This document shows positions 8,041-17,000 of a stretch of 28,719 nt of DNA, one piece after another (the stretch's first letter is position 1; every line of letters begins with the position of its first letter). The notes beneath the pieces were generated by a model. It worked only from the letters and a program-made list of their open reading frames with translations. It was not told the origin of the DNA and searched no databases. This stretch comes from CAYQFQ01 sp964539415 (lineage in GTDB: Bacteria > Patescibacteriota > Minisyncoccia > Phycocordibacterales > GWA1-40-21): assembly GCA_964539415.1 (NCBI GenBank), contig CAZIID010000006.1, positions 1 to 28,719 of the forward strand. Reading direction: 5' to 3'. The position numbers and the translations under genes were made by a program.

Positions 8041-8068
8041 CCCCCCCCCCGAGCAATCGGGGGTTTTT
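8041..8068 (+). terminator. Rho-independent terminator preceded by a ten-C tract
   Basis: CCCCCGA-GCAA-TCGGGGG (8046-8063) has a GNRA tetraloop and is followed by TTTTT. The left arm is embedded in a run of ten C (8041-8050). Confidence 0.9.
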
Positions 8069-8087
8069 CTTTGTGTGTTTTTGATAT

Positions 8088-8093
8088 ATACTT
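8088..8093 (+). promoter_or_regulatory. -10 element of the tlyA operon
   Basis: TATACT ends 6 nt before ATG 8100, with no Shine-Dalgarno sequence between. This is the same spacing as at 5691/5703 and implies a leaderless mRNA. Confidence 0.5.
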
Positions 8094-8099
8094 ACATTA

Positions 8100-8828
8100 A
8101 TGTCAGATGATAAAAAAAGATTAGATATTGAAATTTTTGAAAGGAAACTTGTTGAAAGTAGAAGAATTGCTGTAGACCTTATTGAGTCTGGAAAAGTTTT
8201 TGTTGACAGTAAACAAATCACAAAACCAAGTCAAAAAGTATCATCAGGGCAGAAGATAGAAGTAACTGAAATTCCTAAATATGTTAGTCGTGCAGGTTTA
8301 AAACTTGAGGGCGCATTAGAAGATTTCAATATTAATCCAAATGGACTTATAGTGTTAGATGTAGGTTCATCTACAGGTGGTTTTACGGATTGCTTGTTAC
8401 AAAAAGGAGTAAAGAAAGTGTACGCTGTTGATGTTGGTAACGGCCAATTTAAAGAAAAACTCAAAAGTGATGTTCGGGTTGTTTTGATGGAAAATACAGA
8501 CATAAGAGAAGTAAATGGGTTGCCTGACGAGATTGATCTTGTCGTGGTAGATGTTTCTTTCATTTCTCTTAGACTTGTTCTTCCAAAGGTTTTTGAATTA
8601 GTAAAAGTAAATGGAATTGTAATATGTCTAGTAAAACCACAATTTGAAGTAGGCAAAGATAATGTTGGAAAAGGGGGTATCGTAAAAGATGAAAATCAAC
8701 AGAAACAAGTAGTTGAAGAAATAAAATTTTTTGCTAAAACTCTTGGTTTTGATATATTAGGGGAAACGAAATCAAAAGTTGTGGGACAAGATGGTAATCA
8801 AGAATATTTATTATATTTAAAAAAATAA
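8100..8828 (+). CDS. tlyA: TlyA-type rRNA 2'-O-methyltransferase
   Basis: A 242-residue protein of the usual TlyA length. An N-terminal S4 RNA-binding domain (about residues 6-60) is followed by the linker YVSRAGLKLEGAL (61-73). An FtsJ/RrmJ-like Rossmann methyltransferase domain then carries the SAM-binding motif LDVGSSTGGFTDCLL (86-100) and VVVDVSFISL. In characterised members the enzyme methylates ribose 2'-OH of 16S and 23S rRNA using S-adenosylmethionine. The older name hemolysin reflects an early annotation. The start has a -10 element 6 nt upstream, and the ZIP transporter gene begins 2 nt after the stop, so the two form an operon. Confidence 0.93.
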   Translation: MSDDKKRLDIEIFERKLVESRRIAVDLIESGKVFVDSKQITKPSQKVSSGQKIEVTEIPKYVSRAGLKLEGALEDFNINPNGLIVLDVGSSTGGFTDCLLQKGVKKVYAVDVGNGQFKEKLKSDVRVVLMENTDIREVNGLPDEIDLVVVDVSFISLRLVLPKVFELVKVNGIVICLVKPQFEVGKDNVGKGGIVKDENQQKQVVEEIKFFAKTLGFDILGETKSKVVGQDGNQEYLLYLKK

Positions 8829-8830
8829 TT

Positions 8831-9556
8831 ATGAATCCTTTATATATTACAGCTATTGCGATTTTTATTTCAACTTTTTTGGGTGGAACACTTGCATTAA
8901 AAGTTAAAGATAAACTCCATTTGATTCTCGGTTTTAGTGCAGGTTCTGTAATTGGAGTTGCTTTCTTTGACCTGCTACCAGAATCTTTTGAAATGGCTGG
9001 TAATTTTTTTGATACAACAACGATTTGCCTTGTTATTGCTATTGGTTTTATAATTTACATGCTTTTAGATAGGCTTGTTGGATCGCATTCAGGCGGAGAT
9101 GATTTTTGTGAGAATCACAATCATAAAGGAGAAATAGGAGCGGGAAGTCTGTCTCTGCACAGTTTACTTGATGGTTTAGTAGTAGGACTCTCTTTTCAAG
9201 TTTCTGTTACACTGGGCATTGCACTAGCTGTCGCCATTTTCATTCACGCTTTTTCAGACGGTATCAATACTGTAAATATGATTGTGAGATCCGGTGGTGA
9301 TATAAAAAAAGCAAAAAAGTGGTTACTCACTGATGCTATAGCTCCGGTCGTTGGAATTATTCTTTCTCTTTTTATCACTATGCCAGAAAAATATTTTGGA
9401 CTACTCGTATCACTTTTCTGTGGTTTCTTTCTTTATATCGGTGCAAGTGACCTGCTTCCAGAAAGTCACCACAACCATCCAAAGATTTGGACAACTGTTT
9501 CGACTGTTTTGGGCATGGCTTTAATATATTTAGCGACGGTTATTTCTGGATTATAA
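8831..9556 (+). CDS. ZIP-family metal cation transporter
   Basis: A 241-residue integral membrane protein with about eight hydrophobic helices. The family's metal-binding helices are present: LHSLLDGLVVG (about 113-123) and IHAFSDGINTV (about 137-147) carry the His/Asp residues expected to line the transport path. A His-rich loop (ENHNHKGE, about 94-101) lies just before helix 4, and a second His cluster (ESHHNHPK) lies near the C-terminus. ZIP proteins import divalent metals such as zinc, iron or manganese; the substrate here is not predictable. It is cotranscribed with tlyA. A diverged copy of this gene's last ~28 codons is found about 3.7 kb downstream, at 13171-13260. Confidence 0.92.
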   Translation: MNPLYITAIAIFISTFLGGTLALKVKDKLHLILGFSAGSVIGVAFFDLLPESFEMAGNFFDTTTICLVIAIGFIIYMLLDRLVGSHSGGDDFCENHNHKGEIGAGSLSLHSLLDGLVVGLSFQVSVTLGIALAVAIFIHAFSDGINTVNMIVRSGGDIKKAKKWLLTDAIAPVVGIILSLFITMPEKYFGLLVSLFCGFFLYIGASDLLPESHHNHPKIWTTVSTVLGMALIYLATVISGL

Positions 9557-9580
9557 AATAGTAATGTTGTTATAAACAGG

Positions 9581-9609
9581 CTTACAATATTTTAAATTTT
9601 TGGTATTAT
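9581..9609 (+). promoter_or_regulatory. Promoter of the SGNH surface-protein gene
   Basis: CTTACA (9581-9586) and an extended -10, TG-G-TATTAT (hexamer 9604-9609), are 17 nt apart. The predicted leader to ATG 9650 is about 34 nt and has no Shine-Dalgarno site. Confidence 0.55.
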
Positions 9610-9649
9610 TGAGTAAATAGATACGAATAAATTAATCGTTTAGTTTTTT

Positions 9650-12600
9650 ATGTTTAACACGACAATAAAATTATCAAAAACCCCCTTAACTTATTTTGTT
9701 GTTTTTGGAATGTTGTTAGTTTTGTTTCCGACTATAACATTTGCTGCATATAGGGATACAATACAAGCTGAAGGCGCATCCTTGCTTCAGTACTGGCCAA
9801 TGGATGAGGCTTCTGGTTCAACGAGTCTTACTTCTGAGGTGGGTGGACCATCAATTAATATTACAGGAGCAACTGCTGGGGTTAGTGGATTGATAGACGG
9901 AACTGCCGTATCATTTAATGGTACAACAAACTATGGAGTTACCGCGGCTAATATTAATTTAACGGCATATAATAAAGTCGTCGTAGAGGCGCTCGTTAAT
10001 TTTACTAATTATGACACTAGTGGAACACTAATGGGTTGGGAATTTGATACTGGTCAACCAGGACGGTTCTATTTTGCTTCAAAAAATGGAAATTCCCCTA
10101 ATAATAAATTTACACCAGCACTTAGTGGAAATACAGGTTTTAATTATGCCCAATACACTCAAGCATCAGCAGGAAATTGGCACCACGTCGTAGCAATTTA
10201 TGATAAGGGTTTGGCAACTAATGAAGTGAATTTATATGTAGATGGTGTTTTGTTGACCGCTGAATCAAGACCTCTTAATCTTAATAACACGAATAATTTT
10301 GGAAATGCTCTAATGTATTTAATGAGTCGTTCCGGATCTTCCATGTTTTCTGTTGGTAAAATGCAACACTTGGCGATTTATTCGGATCTTTCTGAAAGTA
10401 AAATTTTGGCCCACGCGCAGGCTTCAGTTATGCAGTTTACAGCTGGTGTATTGTCTGGGTACGCTCGAGCCACGAGTTCTGTTTTGTCATGGACTAATTC
10501 CACCTACGGTACAGTTCCTATTATTCAGAAATTACAACGTAGTCCCGTTGGAATGAATGTATGGGCAGATGTGGTTAATGCAACTACAAGCCCCTTTATC
10601 GATTCTGGTCTAAATCCAGAAACTCAGTATGACTATCGAACTGTTTTTACAGATGCATCTCTAAATGTTGTATATTCTAATGTGATTACAATTACGACAA
10701 ATAAGTTGTACCCACCTTATGTAGCAAACTCGGATGCTGTTGTCGTGGGACCATATGATTCGGCTGCTAGTGGCGTAGCAAACTTTGGCAATGCTTCCAC
10801 ACATACATCTATGGATATTTTGACCATAGGACATAAGTATCGCCTACGTCAGAATGGGGATATTACTTCTGCACGTCTTTATACTGTCAATAAAACAGGT
10901 CTGACCGGTTTCTATGTAAATATATATAGATTAAGTGGATCTACATACACTCTTGTTGGTCAGAGTAATAATCTTGTTGACCAGTTAGTGGCTGGTGATT
11001 TTTCCACGGTAATGTTTTCAAGCCCTATTACTGACGTTCAGGAGGGTGACTATTATGGAGTCAGAATTGAAAGTCCATTAGGAAGTGGAGTTTACAATTT
11101 TTTTGCTCGTTCAAGCCAAACGGGTGTTTCTGCTGCTTATATTTACGACGAACCATCCTCTCTGGCAACGTCAACATGGGCAGGTGCTGACGTCGATGGT
11201 TCCGTTAGTGGTACTGTGATGCCCATAGAACTTAAAATGAACGCCCCACAAGTCGTATTTATTGGTGATTCAATAATTTCTGGCCACAATTCTCACCAGA
11301 GCTTTTTGGGTACAACTGAGACGACAAACATAGCTTCTACAATTGAATATCAGTTTGGTAATTTTACAGGATATACATATCAAAATATGGGTATAGGAGG
11401 GCAAAACACGTCTCAGATCCAAGCAAGATTTACCAATGATGTTGTTAATCTACACCCACGTATTGTTGTTATTGAAGGAGGTGTAAATGATATAGCACAG
11501 GGCGTATCAAAGGCAACTTTTATCGCAAAATGGACAAGTATACTTGAAACTGCCCAGGCGAGTAATGGTATTACAACAATATTTGTTTTAAAAATCCTAC
11601 CATGGTCAAATGGAACCACTGTCCAGATGCAAACAAGGGATGATTGGAACTCCTCATTAGAAACTCTGGCCTCTGGATACTCAAAGGCTGTCGTTGTTGA
11701 TGCTAGTAGTTATGTTGGATTGTTTAGGGCTGGAGGAGACGTTGCTAATTTGTGGGACATGCAGGCGATATACAATGTTGATGGAGTTCATTATAATCAA
11801 GCTGGTCATACTAAGGTTGCTCAGGCTTTAGTGGATTTGCTGGATAATATACCTCCAGTAACTTCCGATAATATTGATGATGTATGGCACAATAGCGATG
11901 TTGAAATAAATTTCTCTTGCGATGACTCCACTGGGGTCGGATGTGCTTCAACTTTTTATACAACTGATCAAAGTTCACCAACGATTAATTCCTCTCAAGG
12001 TACTAACCCTACTATATCAGCAGATGGAATTTATACAGTAAAATACTTTTCTACTGATGCGGCAGGAAATCAAGAGTCAATAAAAACAGCAAATAATACA
12101 GTTAAACTTGATAAAAATGCTCCATCATCAGTCGGGTATCCATCGTTTGGTATTATCTCAACAAGTTCTATTGAAATAGTTGTTCCTGCAGTGGTCACAG
12201 AGGGTGGTTCTGGTCTTTATAACTGGCAAGCTAGAAGAAACGGTGAAGTTGAATTGGAAGCGAATGTTATCGCTTTAGCAACAACGACCGACTTATCTTT
12301 GTCTGAAAATAGTCAATATGAATATGATGTTCGATTTACTGATAATGCTAGTAATTTAGGTAATTTTGGTGCAACTTCTTCTGTTTATACTTTGGTAGAC
12401 GTTCCAACAAATTTTTCTGCAGTTATTTCTAAGAACAGTATATCTTTGAATGTAGACTCTTTTCCAAATGATCAAGAAGGCTTGTCATCATATCTTTTTG
12501 TTAATGAGACAAATTCGAATTCTTCTGACTGGATTCAAACAAACTCATGGCAAAATACTGGTTTGACTTGTAACACAACTTATAATTATTCTGTAAAATA

Positions 12601-13168
12601 CAGAAATGCAGAAGCTGTTGAGACAGATCCAATCACTACGAGTCAAAAGACATCGTCGTGTGGTTCTAGAAGGAGGACAGTTGAGAACGTCGATATCGCT
12701 ACTACAACAACAGTTATCGATTTAGTTGTAAGCACTTCTTCTGAACAATCATCTACCTCCTCTCAATTGATAACAGTTCAAGCAACATCAACAGGGTTGT
12801 TTTTCCAAGGTAATGATGACACATCTAAATTGATTAGACTGCTTATATCTCTTGGTATTATAGAAGAAGGAAAGACAGAGTTTATCAACTCAATTATCAG
12901 TTCTTCTCACTCACTATCGTTCACATTTACAAAAGATCTAAAATTTGGGCAAACCGACACCGAGATAATGGAACTTCAGAAGTTTTTGAATAAAAATGGT
13001 TTTACTGTTGCTGGAAAAGGTCCAGGCTCTATGGGTAATGAATCAAATTATTTTGGAATTAAAACAAAAGAAGCCTTAAAATTGTTTCAGAAGACTAACA
13101 AAATTTCTCCGGTGTCAGGATACTTCGGTTCACTAACAAGAGGATTAGTAAACAACTATTCTTACTAA
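9650..13168 (+). CDS. Secreted LamG / SGNH-hydrolase / FN3-like protein with C-terminal peptidoglycan-binding domain
   Basis: A 1172-residue protein. The signal peptide covers residues 1-34 (cleavage near TFA-AYRD). Domains, approximate: LamG 38-265 (NWHHVVAIYD, VNLYVDGVLL); FN3-like 266-350; an unrecognised beta domain 355-525; an SGNH/GDSL hydrolase 530-730; an Ig or chitobiase-C-like domain 735-825; two FN3-like domains 830-1010; a Thr/Ser linker; and PG_binding_1 1097-1172. The hydrolase blocks are complete: GDSI (Ser541), GIGG, GGVND (Asn613) and DGVHYN (Asp711, His714). It is therefore probably an active esterase on wall or exogenous polysaccharide acetyl groups; the substrate is inferred. 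The last FN3-like domain and the C-terminus are clearly paralogous to those of the gene at 14016. It is flanked by the ZIP gene and a truncated ZIP copy. Confidence 0.88.
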   Translation: MFNTTIKLSKTPLTYFVVFGMLLVLFPTITFAAYRDTIQAEGASLLQYWPMDEASGSTSLTSEVGGPSINITGATAGVSGLIDGTAVSFNGTTNYGVTAANINLTAYNKVVVEALVNFTNYDTSGTLMGWEFDTGQPGRFYFASKNGNSPNNKFTPALSGNTGFNYAQYTQASAGNWHHVVAIYDKGLATNEVNLYVDGVLLTAESRPLNLNNTNNFGNALMYLMSRSGSSMFSVGKMQHLAIYSDLSESKILAHAQASVMQFTAGVLSGYARATSSVLSWTNSTYGTVPIIQKLQRSPVGMNVWADVVNATTSPFIDSGLNPETQYDYRTVFTDASLNVVYSNVITITTNKLYPPYVANSDAVVVGPYDSAASGVANFGNASTHTSMDILTIGHKYRLRQNGDITSARLYTVNKTGLTGFYVNIYRLSGSTYTLVGQSNNLVDQLVAGDFSTVMFSSPITDVQEGDYYGVRIESPLGSGVYNFFARSSQTGVSAAYIYDEPSSLATSTWAGADVDGSVSGTVMPIELKMNAPQVVFIGDSIISGHNSHQSFLGTTETTNIASTIEYQFGNFTGYTYQNMGIGGQNTSQIQARFTNDVVNLHPRIVVIEGGVNDIAQGVSKATFIAKWTSILETAQASNGITTIFVLKILPWSNGTTVQMQTRDDWNSSLETLASGYSKAVVVDASSYVGLFRAGGDVANLWDMQAIYNVDGVHYNQAGHTKVAQALVDLLDNIPPVTSDNIDDVWHNSDVEINFSCDDSTGVGCASTFYTTDQSSPTINSSQGTNPTISADGIYTVKYFSTDAAGNQESIKTANNTVKLDKNAPSSVGYPSFGIISTSSIEIVVPAVVTEGGSGLYNWQARRNGEVELEANVIALATTTDLSLSENSQYEYDVRFTDNASNLGNFGATSSVYTLVDVPTNFSAVISKNSISLNVDSFPNDQEGLSSYLFVNETNSNSSDWIQTNSWQNTGLTCNTTYNYSVKYRNAEAVETDPITTSQKTSSCGSRRRTVENVDIATTTTVIDLVVSTSSEQSSTSSQLITVQATSTGLFFQGNDDTSKLIRLLISLGIIEEGKTEFINSIISSSHSLSFTFTKDLKFGQTDTEIMELQKFLNKNGFTVAGKGPGSMGNESNYFGIKTKEALKLFQKTNKISPVSGYFGSLTRGLVNNYSY

Positions 13169-13170
13169 TT

Positions 13171-13260
13171 GAACAAAAAAATCCAAAAATCTGGACGACT
13201 GTTTCTACCATTTTAGGAATAGCTTTAATATATTTTGCGACAGTGGTGGCTGGAGTATAG
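13171..13260 (+). pseudogene. Truncated 3' end of a second ZIP transporter gene
   Basis: Reading from GAA 13171 gives EQK then NPKIWTTVSTILGIALIYF and ATVVAGV, ending at TAG 13258. The end of the ZIP gene at 8831-9556 reads HPKIWTTVSTVLGMALIYL then ATVISGL. Most base differences are at third codon positions, so this copy diverged under coding constraint before it lost its 5' part. No start or upstream ZIP sequence remains; the preceding gene ends 2 nt before it. Confidence 0.85.
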
Positions 13261-13330
13261 GGGTCAGCACAAGAACAAATATTGACTTGGTTTGATTTGT
13301 CGATAAATATCGACCAGCTTTTTAAAGGCT

Positions 13331-13356
13331 AAAAATCTGCTGAAAGGCAGATTTTT
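13331..13356 (-). terminator. Terminator of tRNA-Ala (bidirectional)
   Basis: A perfect 10-bp inverted repeat, AAAAATCTGC / GCAGATTTTT, with a 6-nt loop. On the minus strand it follows tRNA-Ala by 9 nt and ends in T5. On the plus strand it would also stop transcription coming from the ZIP remnant. Confidence 0.85.
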
Positions 13357-13365
13357 CAGCACTTG

Positions 13366-13436
13366 TGGACCTGGCGAGAATCGGACTCGCACTCCTACAA
13401 TGCGAATGTAGTGTAATACCACTTTACTACAGGCCC
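13366..13436 (-). tRNA. tRNA-Ala(CGC)
   Basis: A complete 71-nt cloverleaf. Acceptor GGGCCTG pairs with CAGGTCC and includes the G3:U70 wobble that marks alanine tRNAs; discriminator A. The D stem GTAA/TTAC has GG in the loop. The anticodon stem CTACA/TGTAG encloses TTCGCAT, giving anticodon CGC. The T stem GCGAG/CTCGC is perfect, but the T loop is TCCGATT, with C at the usual U55. CCA is not encoded. Its first 10 nt overlap the 3' end of the upstream coding gene on the same strand. Confidence 0.92.
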
Positions 13437-13789
13437 TTTTTAAATTTTTCAAGACCTGATTTTAATCTGATCAAAAATTTTGCATCTCTACTTGCTGGAT
13501 GGGGGAGATATTCACATGTGAACTTATTATCTATAAGTTCTTTTTCTATATATCTACCGAGTGCGATTAATTTATAATTTTCTCTAATATATCTATTTAA
13601 TTTTGATTTTGTTGCTTTAGTGAGGGTTCTTGCGTTCTCTTCTTCTTCAGTTTTCCAAAGGTCGAATAACTCAGGAGTGATTTTTAATTCATCCTTAATT
13701 TTATGTAAAATCCTTCCAGATTTTGTTTTTATATGAAAAGGCTCACTGTAACCTTTTGGATATCCCCCGATTAAAACTATTTTTGTCAT
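13427..13789 (-). CDS. Compact uracil-DNA-glycosylase-superfamily protein
   Basis: A 120-residue protein. The start at 13789 (MTKIVLIGGYPKG) is preferred over one 20 codons upstream because superfamily members begin with this strand and motif. Visible motifs: a GxxP-type loop followed by EPF and SGRIL (residues 8-27), matching the GxxPG...PF.G.SG pattern of the UDG fold; a central strand KLIALGR (about 73-79); and LPHPASRDAKFL, corresponding to the HPS motif. It is much shorter than canonical UDGs (about 200 residues). Uracil excision is not assured; small members of this fold may have other nucleic-acid roles. The stop codon TAG lies inside the 5' end of tRNA-Ala(CGC), a 10-nt overlap on the same strand. 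Confidence 0.62.
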   Translation of the reverse strand: MTKIVLIGGYPKGYSEPFHIKTKSGRILHKIKDELKITPELFDLWKTEEEENARTLTKATKSKLNRYIRENYKLIALGRYIEKELIDNKFTCEYLPHPASRDAKFLIRLKSGLEKFKKGL

Positions 13790-13947
13790 ACTATTAAACA
13801 GGATGATTGTCTGATTAAATTCTATTTTACTAAGTATTGATAATAGCACATCAGTAGATAATTATAAAAAAACAATTTGTATTTTAAACATCTTTTTAGG
13901 TATTGTTTTTAGATTGTGAGTTTTTTGCGCTTTATAAAGAAATTTGT

Positions 13948-13953
13948 TATAAT
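13948..13953 (+). promoter_or_regulatory. Extended -10 (distal) before the DUF2341 protein gene
   Basis: TG-T-TATAAT reads as a perfect extended -10. It ends 5 nt before the ATG of a 16-codon ORF (13959-14009). Confidence 0.5.
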
Positions 13954-13958
13954 ATGTC

Positions 13959-14009
13959 ATGTCGTCATTAAATAAGGCTATTGAAAAGATATTTTTTTTG
14001 TGCTTATAA
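13959..14009 (+). CDS. Possible 16-codon leaderless upstream ORF
   Basis: Encodes MSSLNKAIEKIFFLCL and stops at 14007-14009, 6 nt before the ATG of the large downstream gene. The stop overlaps the proximal TATAAT. No Shine-Dalgarno site precedes it; an extended -10 ends 5 nt upstream of the ATG. It may be a regulatory leader peptide or a chance ORF. Confidence 0.3.
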   Translation: MSSLNKAIEKIFFLCL

Positions 14010-14010
14010 T
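14005..14010 (+). promoter_or_regulatory. -10 (proximal) of the DUF2341 protein gene
   Basis: Consensus TATAAT ends 5 nt before ATG 14016, with no Shine-Dalgarno site, consistent with leaderless initiation. Confidence 0.5.
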
Positions 14011-14015
14011 AATAC

Positions 14016-17000
14016 ATGAATATTTTTTGTAAAATAAAAAAAAATAAATACAAAGAAACTGTTTTTATTTTTCTGTCTGTTATTTTGGTTATCCAGTTTG
14101 TCTTTTTGCCTGAGAATGTTTTTGCTGTGATAAATACCTGGGATTTCTCAAATTCCCATGATTATATTTTTGATGATACAAAAATAGATTTTTTAAACGG
14201 GCAAGTTGAATTAAAAGCAACAAGTACTCCTGCTACATGGTATAACACTGGCTGGGGTCGCAGAAAGGCAATTACTATTGATAACAGTGGGAATTCCAGC
14301 ACCTTAACAAACTATCAAGTTCAAATTTTGGTCACTTATGATTCTGATATGCAAATAGGATTTGATGATATTAGATTCACCGACAATGATGGTGTAACAT
14401 TAATTGATCACTGGATGGAAACAAAGACTGATTCTACCTCAGCAACTTTTTGGGTAGAAATTCCTAGTATTTCCGCTCTCTCAAGTAAAATAATATACAT
14501 GTATTATGGAAGCAGTGCCGTTGTTTCTTCAGTATCAAATGGAAGTAGCACTTTTAACTTTTTCGATGACTTTAATAGTAGTGTTCTTGATACCGCAAAG
14601 TGGAATACTTATACAGATAGTTTATCATTTCTTTGGCAAGGTCCTGTAATTACAAGTAATACAATTTTATTTACTGCTGCACATGGTAATCAGGGTTTAG
14701 CTAGTGACGGAACGAACTTCTTTTTCGGTCAAAATAATGGTACTGGACTGAATGGAACAATATATAAATATGATTATAGTGGAAACGAAATTTCATCATT
14801 CGTTGGTCCACCCCATGCTGCTGATGCAGACATAAGAGAGGATCATAATTCAATAATATTTTCGACTGGTGGAGCAGAAAAGCCTGTAGTTTGGGAACTT
14901 GATAAAATTGGTAACCATTTAAGGACATGGGATTTTACTGGGCTTGATTATGATAGGGGTGCCATGGTCGCATATAAGACGACAGATACTATTTATCTAG
15001 CCACTTCTGATGCTTCAAACAATATTAAAATTCGTGAGGTAACAATAAATGATGATGGGACATACTTAGTGGGCTCAACTCTATGGGCTCAGACGAGTTT
15101 AGGTATTCCACAAGGTATGGAATATAAGGATTCACATATTTGGCTTATAACCGATGATAATAACGGAAGTATTTATGAATTAAATTTAGAAACAGATGGA
15201 TCAGTCACGACAGTTCATAAAACATGTAATATAACTGCAAACGAGAGAGAGGGTATAACGTGGGATGGTTCGAATTGGTATTATGGGGCGCTAGATTCTA
15301 AAATAAGGAAAATAGTTTTTGGTTCATCGGATTCTTTTCAAGTTATTACTGGGGCGACATCTAAAAAGGGCTATATTTATACTAAAAATAGCTTCTCTCA
15401 GTCATTAATTTTGGGTGCAAAAAGTTATGGTGTCGGTGCGTATCCAGTATTGATTGGTTTAAGCGATACTGGTGGTACTTTGCCAACTGACTCAACAAAC
15501 ATGGTTGGACTCGGTCATTTTCATGGGAGTGATAATTTTTTATATGGACGGCAAAGAAAAGGTTCTGTCCAATCGGAACAGGCCTATTCTGGGACAACAA
15601 ATTGGTTGTCGTTTCAAAAATATGAAATTAAGTGGCATGATAACAAGGTAGAATATTTGCAAAATGGAAATTCTTTAGGGAGCTCAACTAATAATGTGGT
15701 CTCCACGGCTCTTTATCCTATGTTTGGATTTCAAACTACCTCATACCTTGCCCAGGCTTCGGTAGGTGTTGATTACATGTATTTGCGTCAATATACAGCT
15801 CAGGAACCATCAGTAATATTTGGAGGTGAACAAAGTGTTTATGTCACTGATAACCCATCGGTATATGGCCGCATTCCGCAGAGATTCACATTATTATCAA
15901 ATTTTGTTGAAACTTCGACTTTAAATGGCGGAGAAATTAGATATCAACTTTCCAACAATGATGGGGATACTTGGTATTGGTATAATTCTGGTTGGGCTAC
16001 CACAACTATTGGTTATCCAGAAACGAATTCAGCGAGCGAGATAAATACAAATATAAATACCTTTAATATCGGTAGTGGTGAACTATTATTCAAAGCATAT
16101 TTACACTCTGATGGATCTCAATTAGTTAAATTGGATAGCGTGTATATTTCAGGAGTGCCTCTTTCTCCAACTATTGATATTCCAACCGTCATATCATCAA
16201 GTTCAATTCGCTGGAATTTTACTGATAATTCAGATGACGAAACCGGCTTTCAAATTTACTTTGATCATGGGATATTAGCCACTTCTTCGAGTGTGACTAA
16301 TATAACGTATCTTGATGAAATAGATCTTTCTGAAAATACGCAATATTCTGGAAGATATGCTACCACATATAATGGTTATGGTAATTCAGCATCTTCTTCA
16401 ACTTCAACTGCAGTATACACTCTGGCTGATATTCCAACAAACTTTTCTGCATCAGCAAATTCAAATAGTATCACTCTTAGTATTGATAGTTTCCCAAATG
16501 ACACTAGTGGATTGTCCGGATATTTCTTCTCTCGTTCCGACGCAAATTCTGGCTGGGTACAAACTAATTCATGGACAGATACAAATGTATCACGTGGAAT
16601 TATATATAACTATTCTGTTAAGTATCGAAATGGAGATGGTGTTGAGACCGATTCGTTGACATTAAGCAAAACAATATCAGGAGGTAGACGTGTAGTTATT
16701 CCTAATACTACTGTTGCAGATATCGTATCTACAACGACCACAGTATCATCCGATATAAGCACTACAACAGAGATGGCTGCTTCTTCAACTGAGCTAATTG
16801 TTGCTCCAGTTTTATTACCACAGATTGCCACCTCAACGATTCAGATTGATCCTAATGATATTTATAATCTAATCAAACGCTTGGTTGACCTCAGCCTCAT
16901 TGACGGTTCGAAAATTGATTTATTTATGTCATTAATTTCAAAGCCAACTTCTAAATATGCTTTTTTAAATAATCTTGAATATGGACAAACACATCCAGAC

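Noticed and set aside
8231..8656. 141-residue minus-strand ORF within tlyA
   Set aside because: It is fully antisense to a confidently identified gene, and its Thr/Ser-rich sequence follows from the opposite-strand codons.
13862..14053. 63-residue minus-strand ORF
   Set aside because: Composed of AT-rich low-complexity sequence overlapping the promoter and start of the plus-strand gene at 14016.
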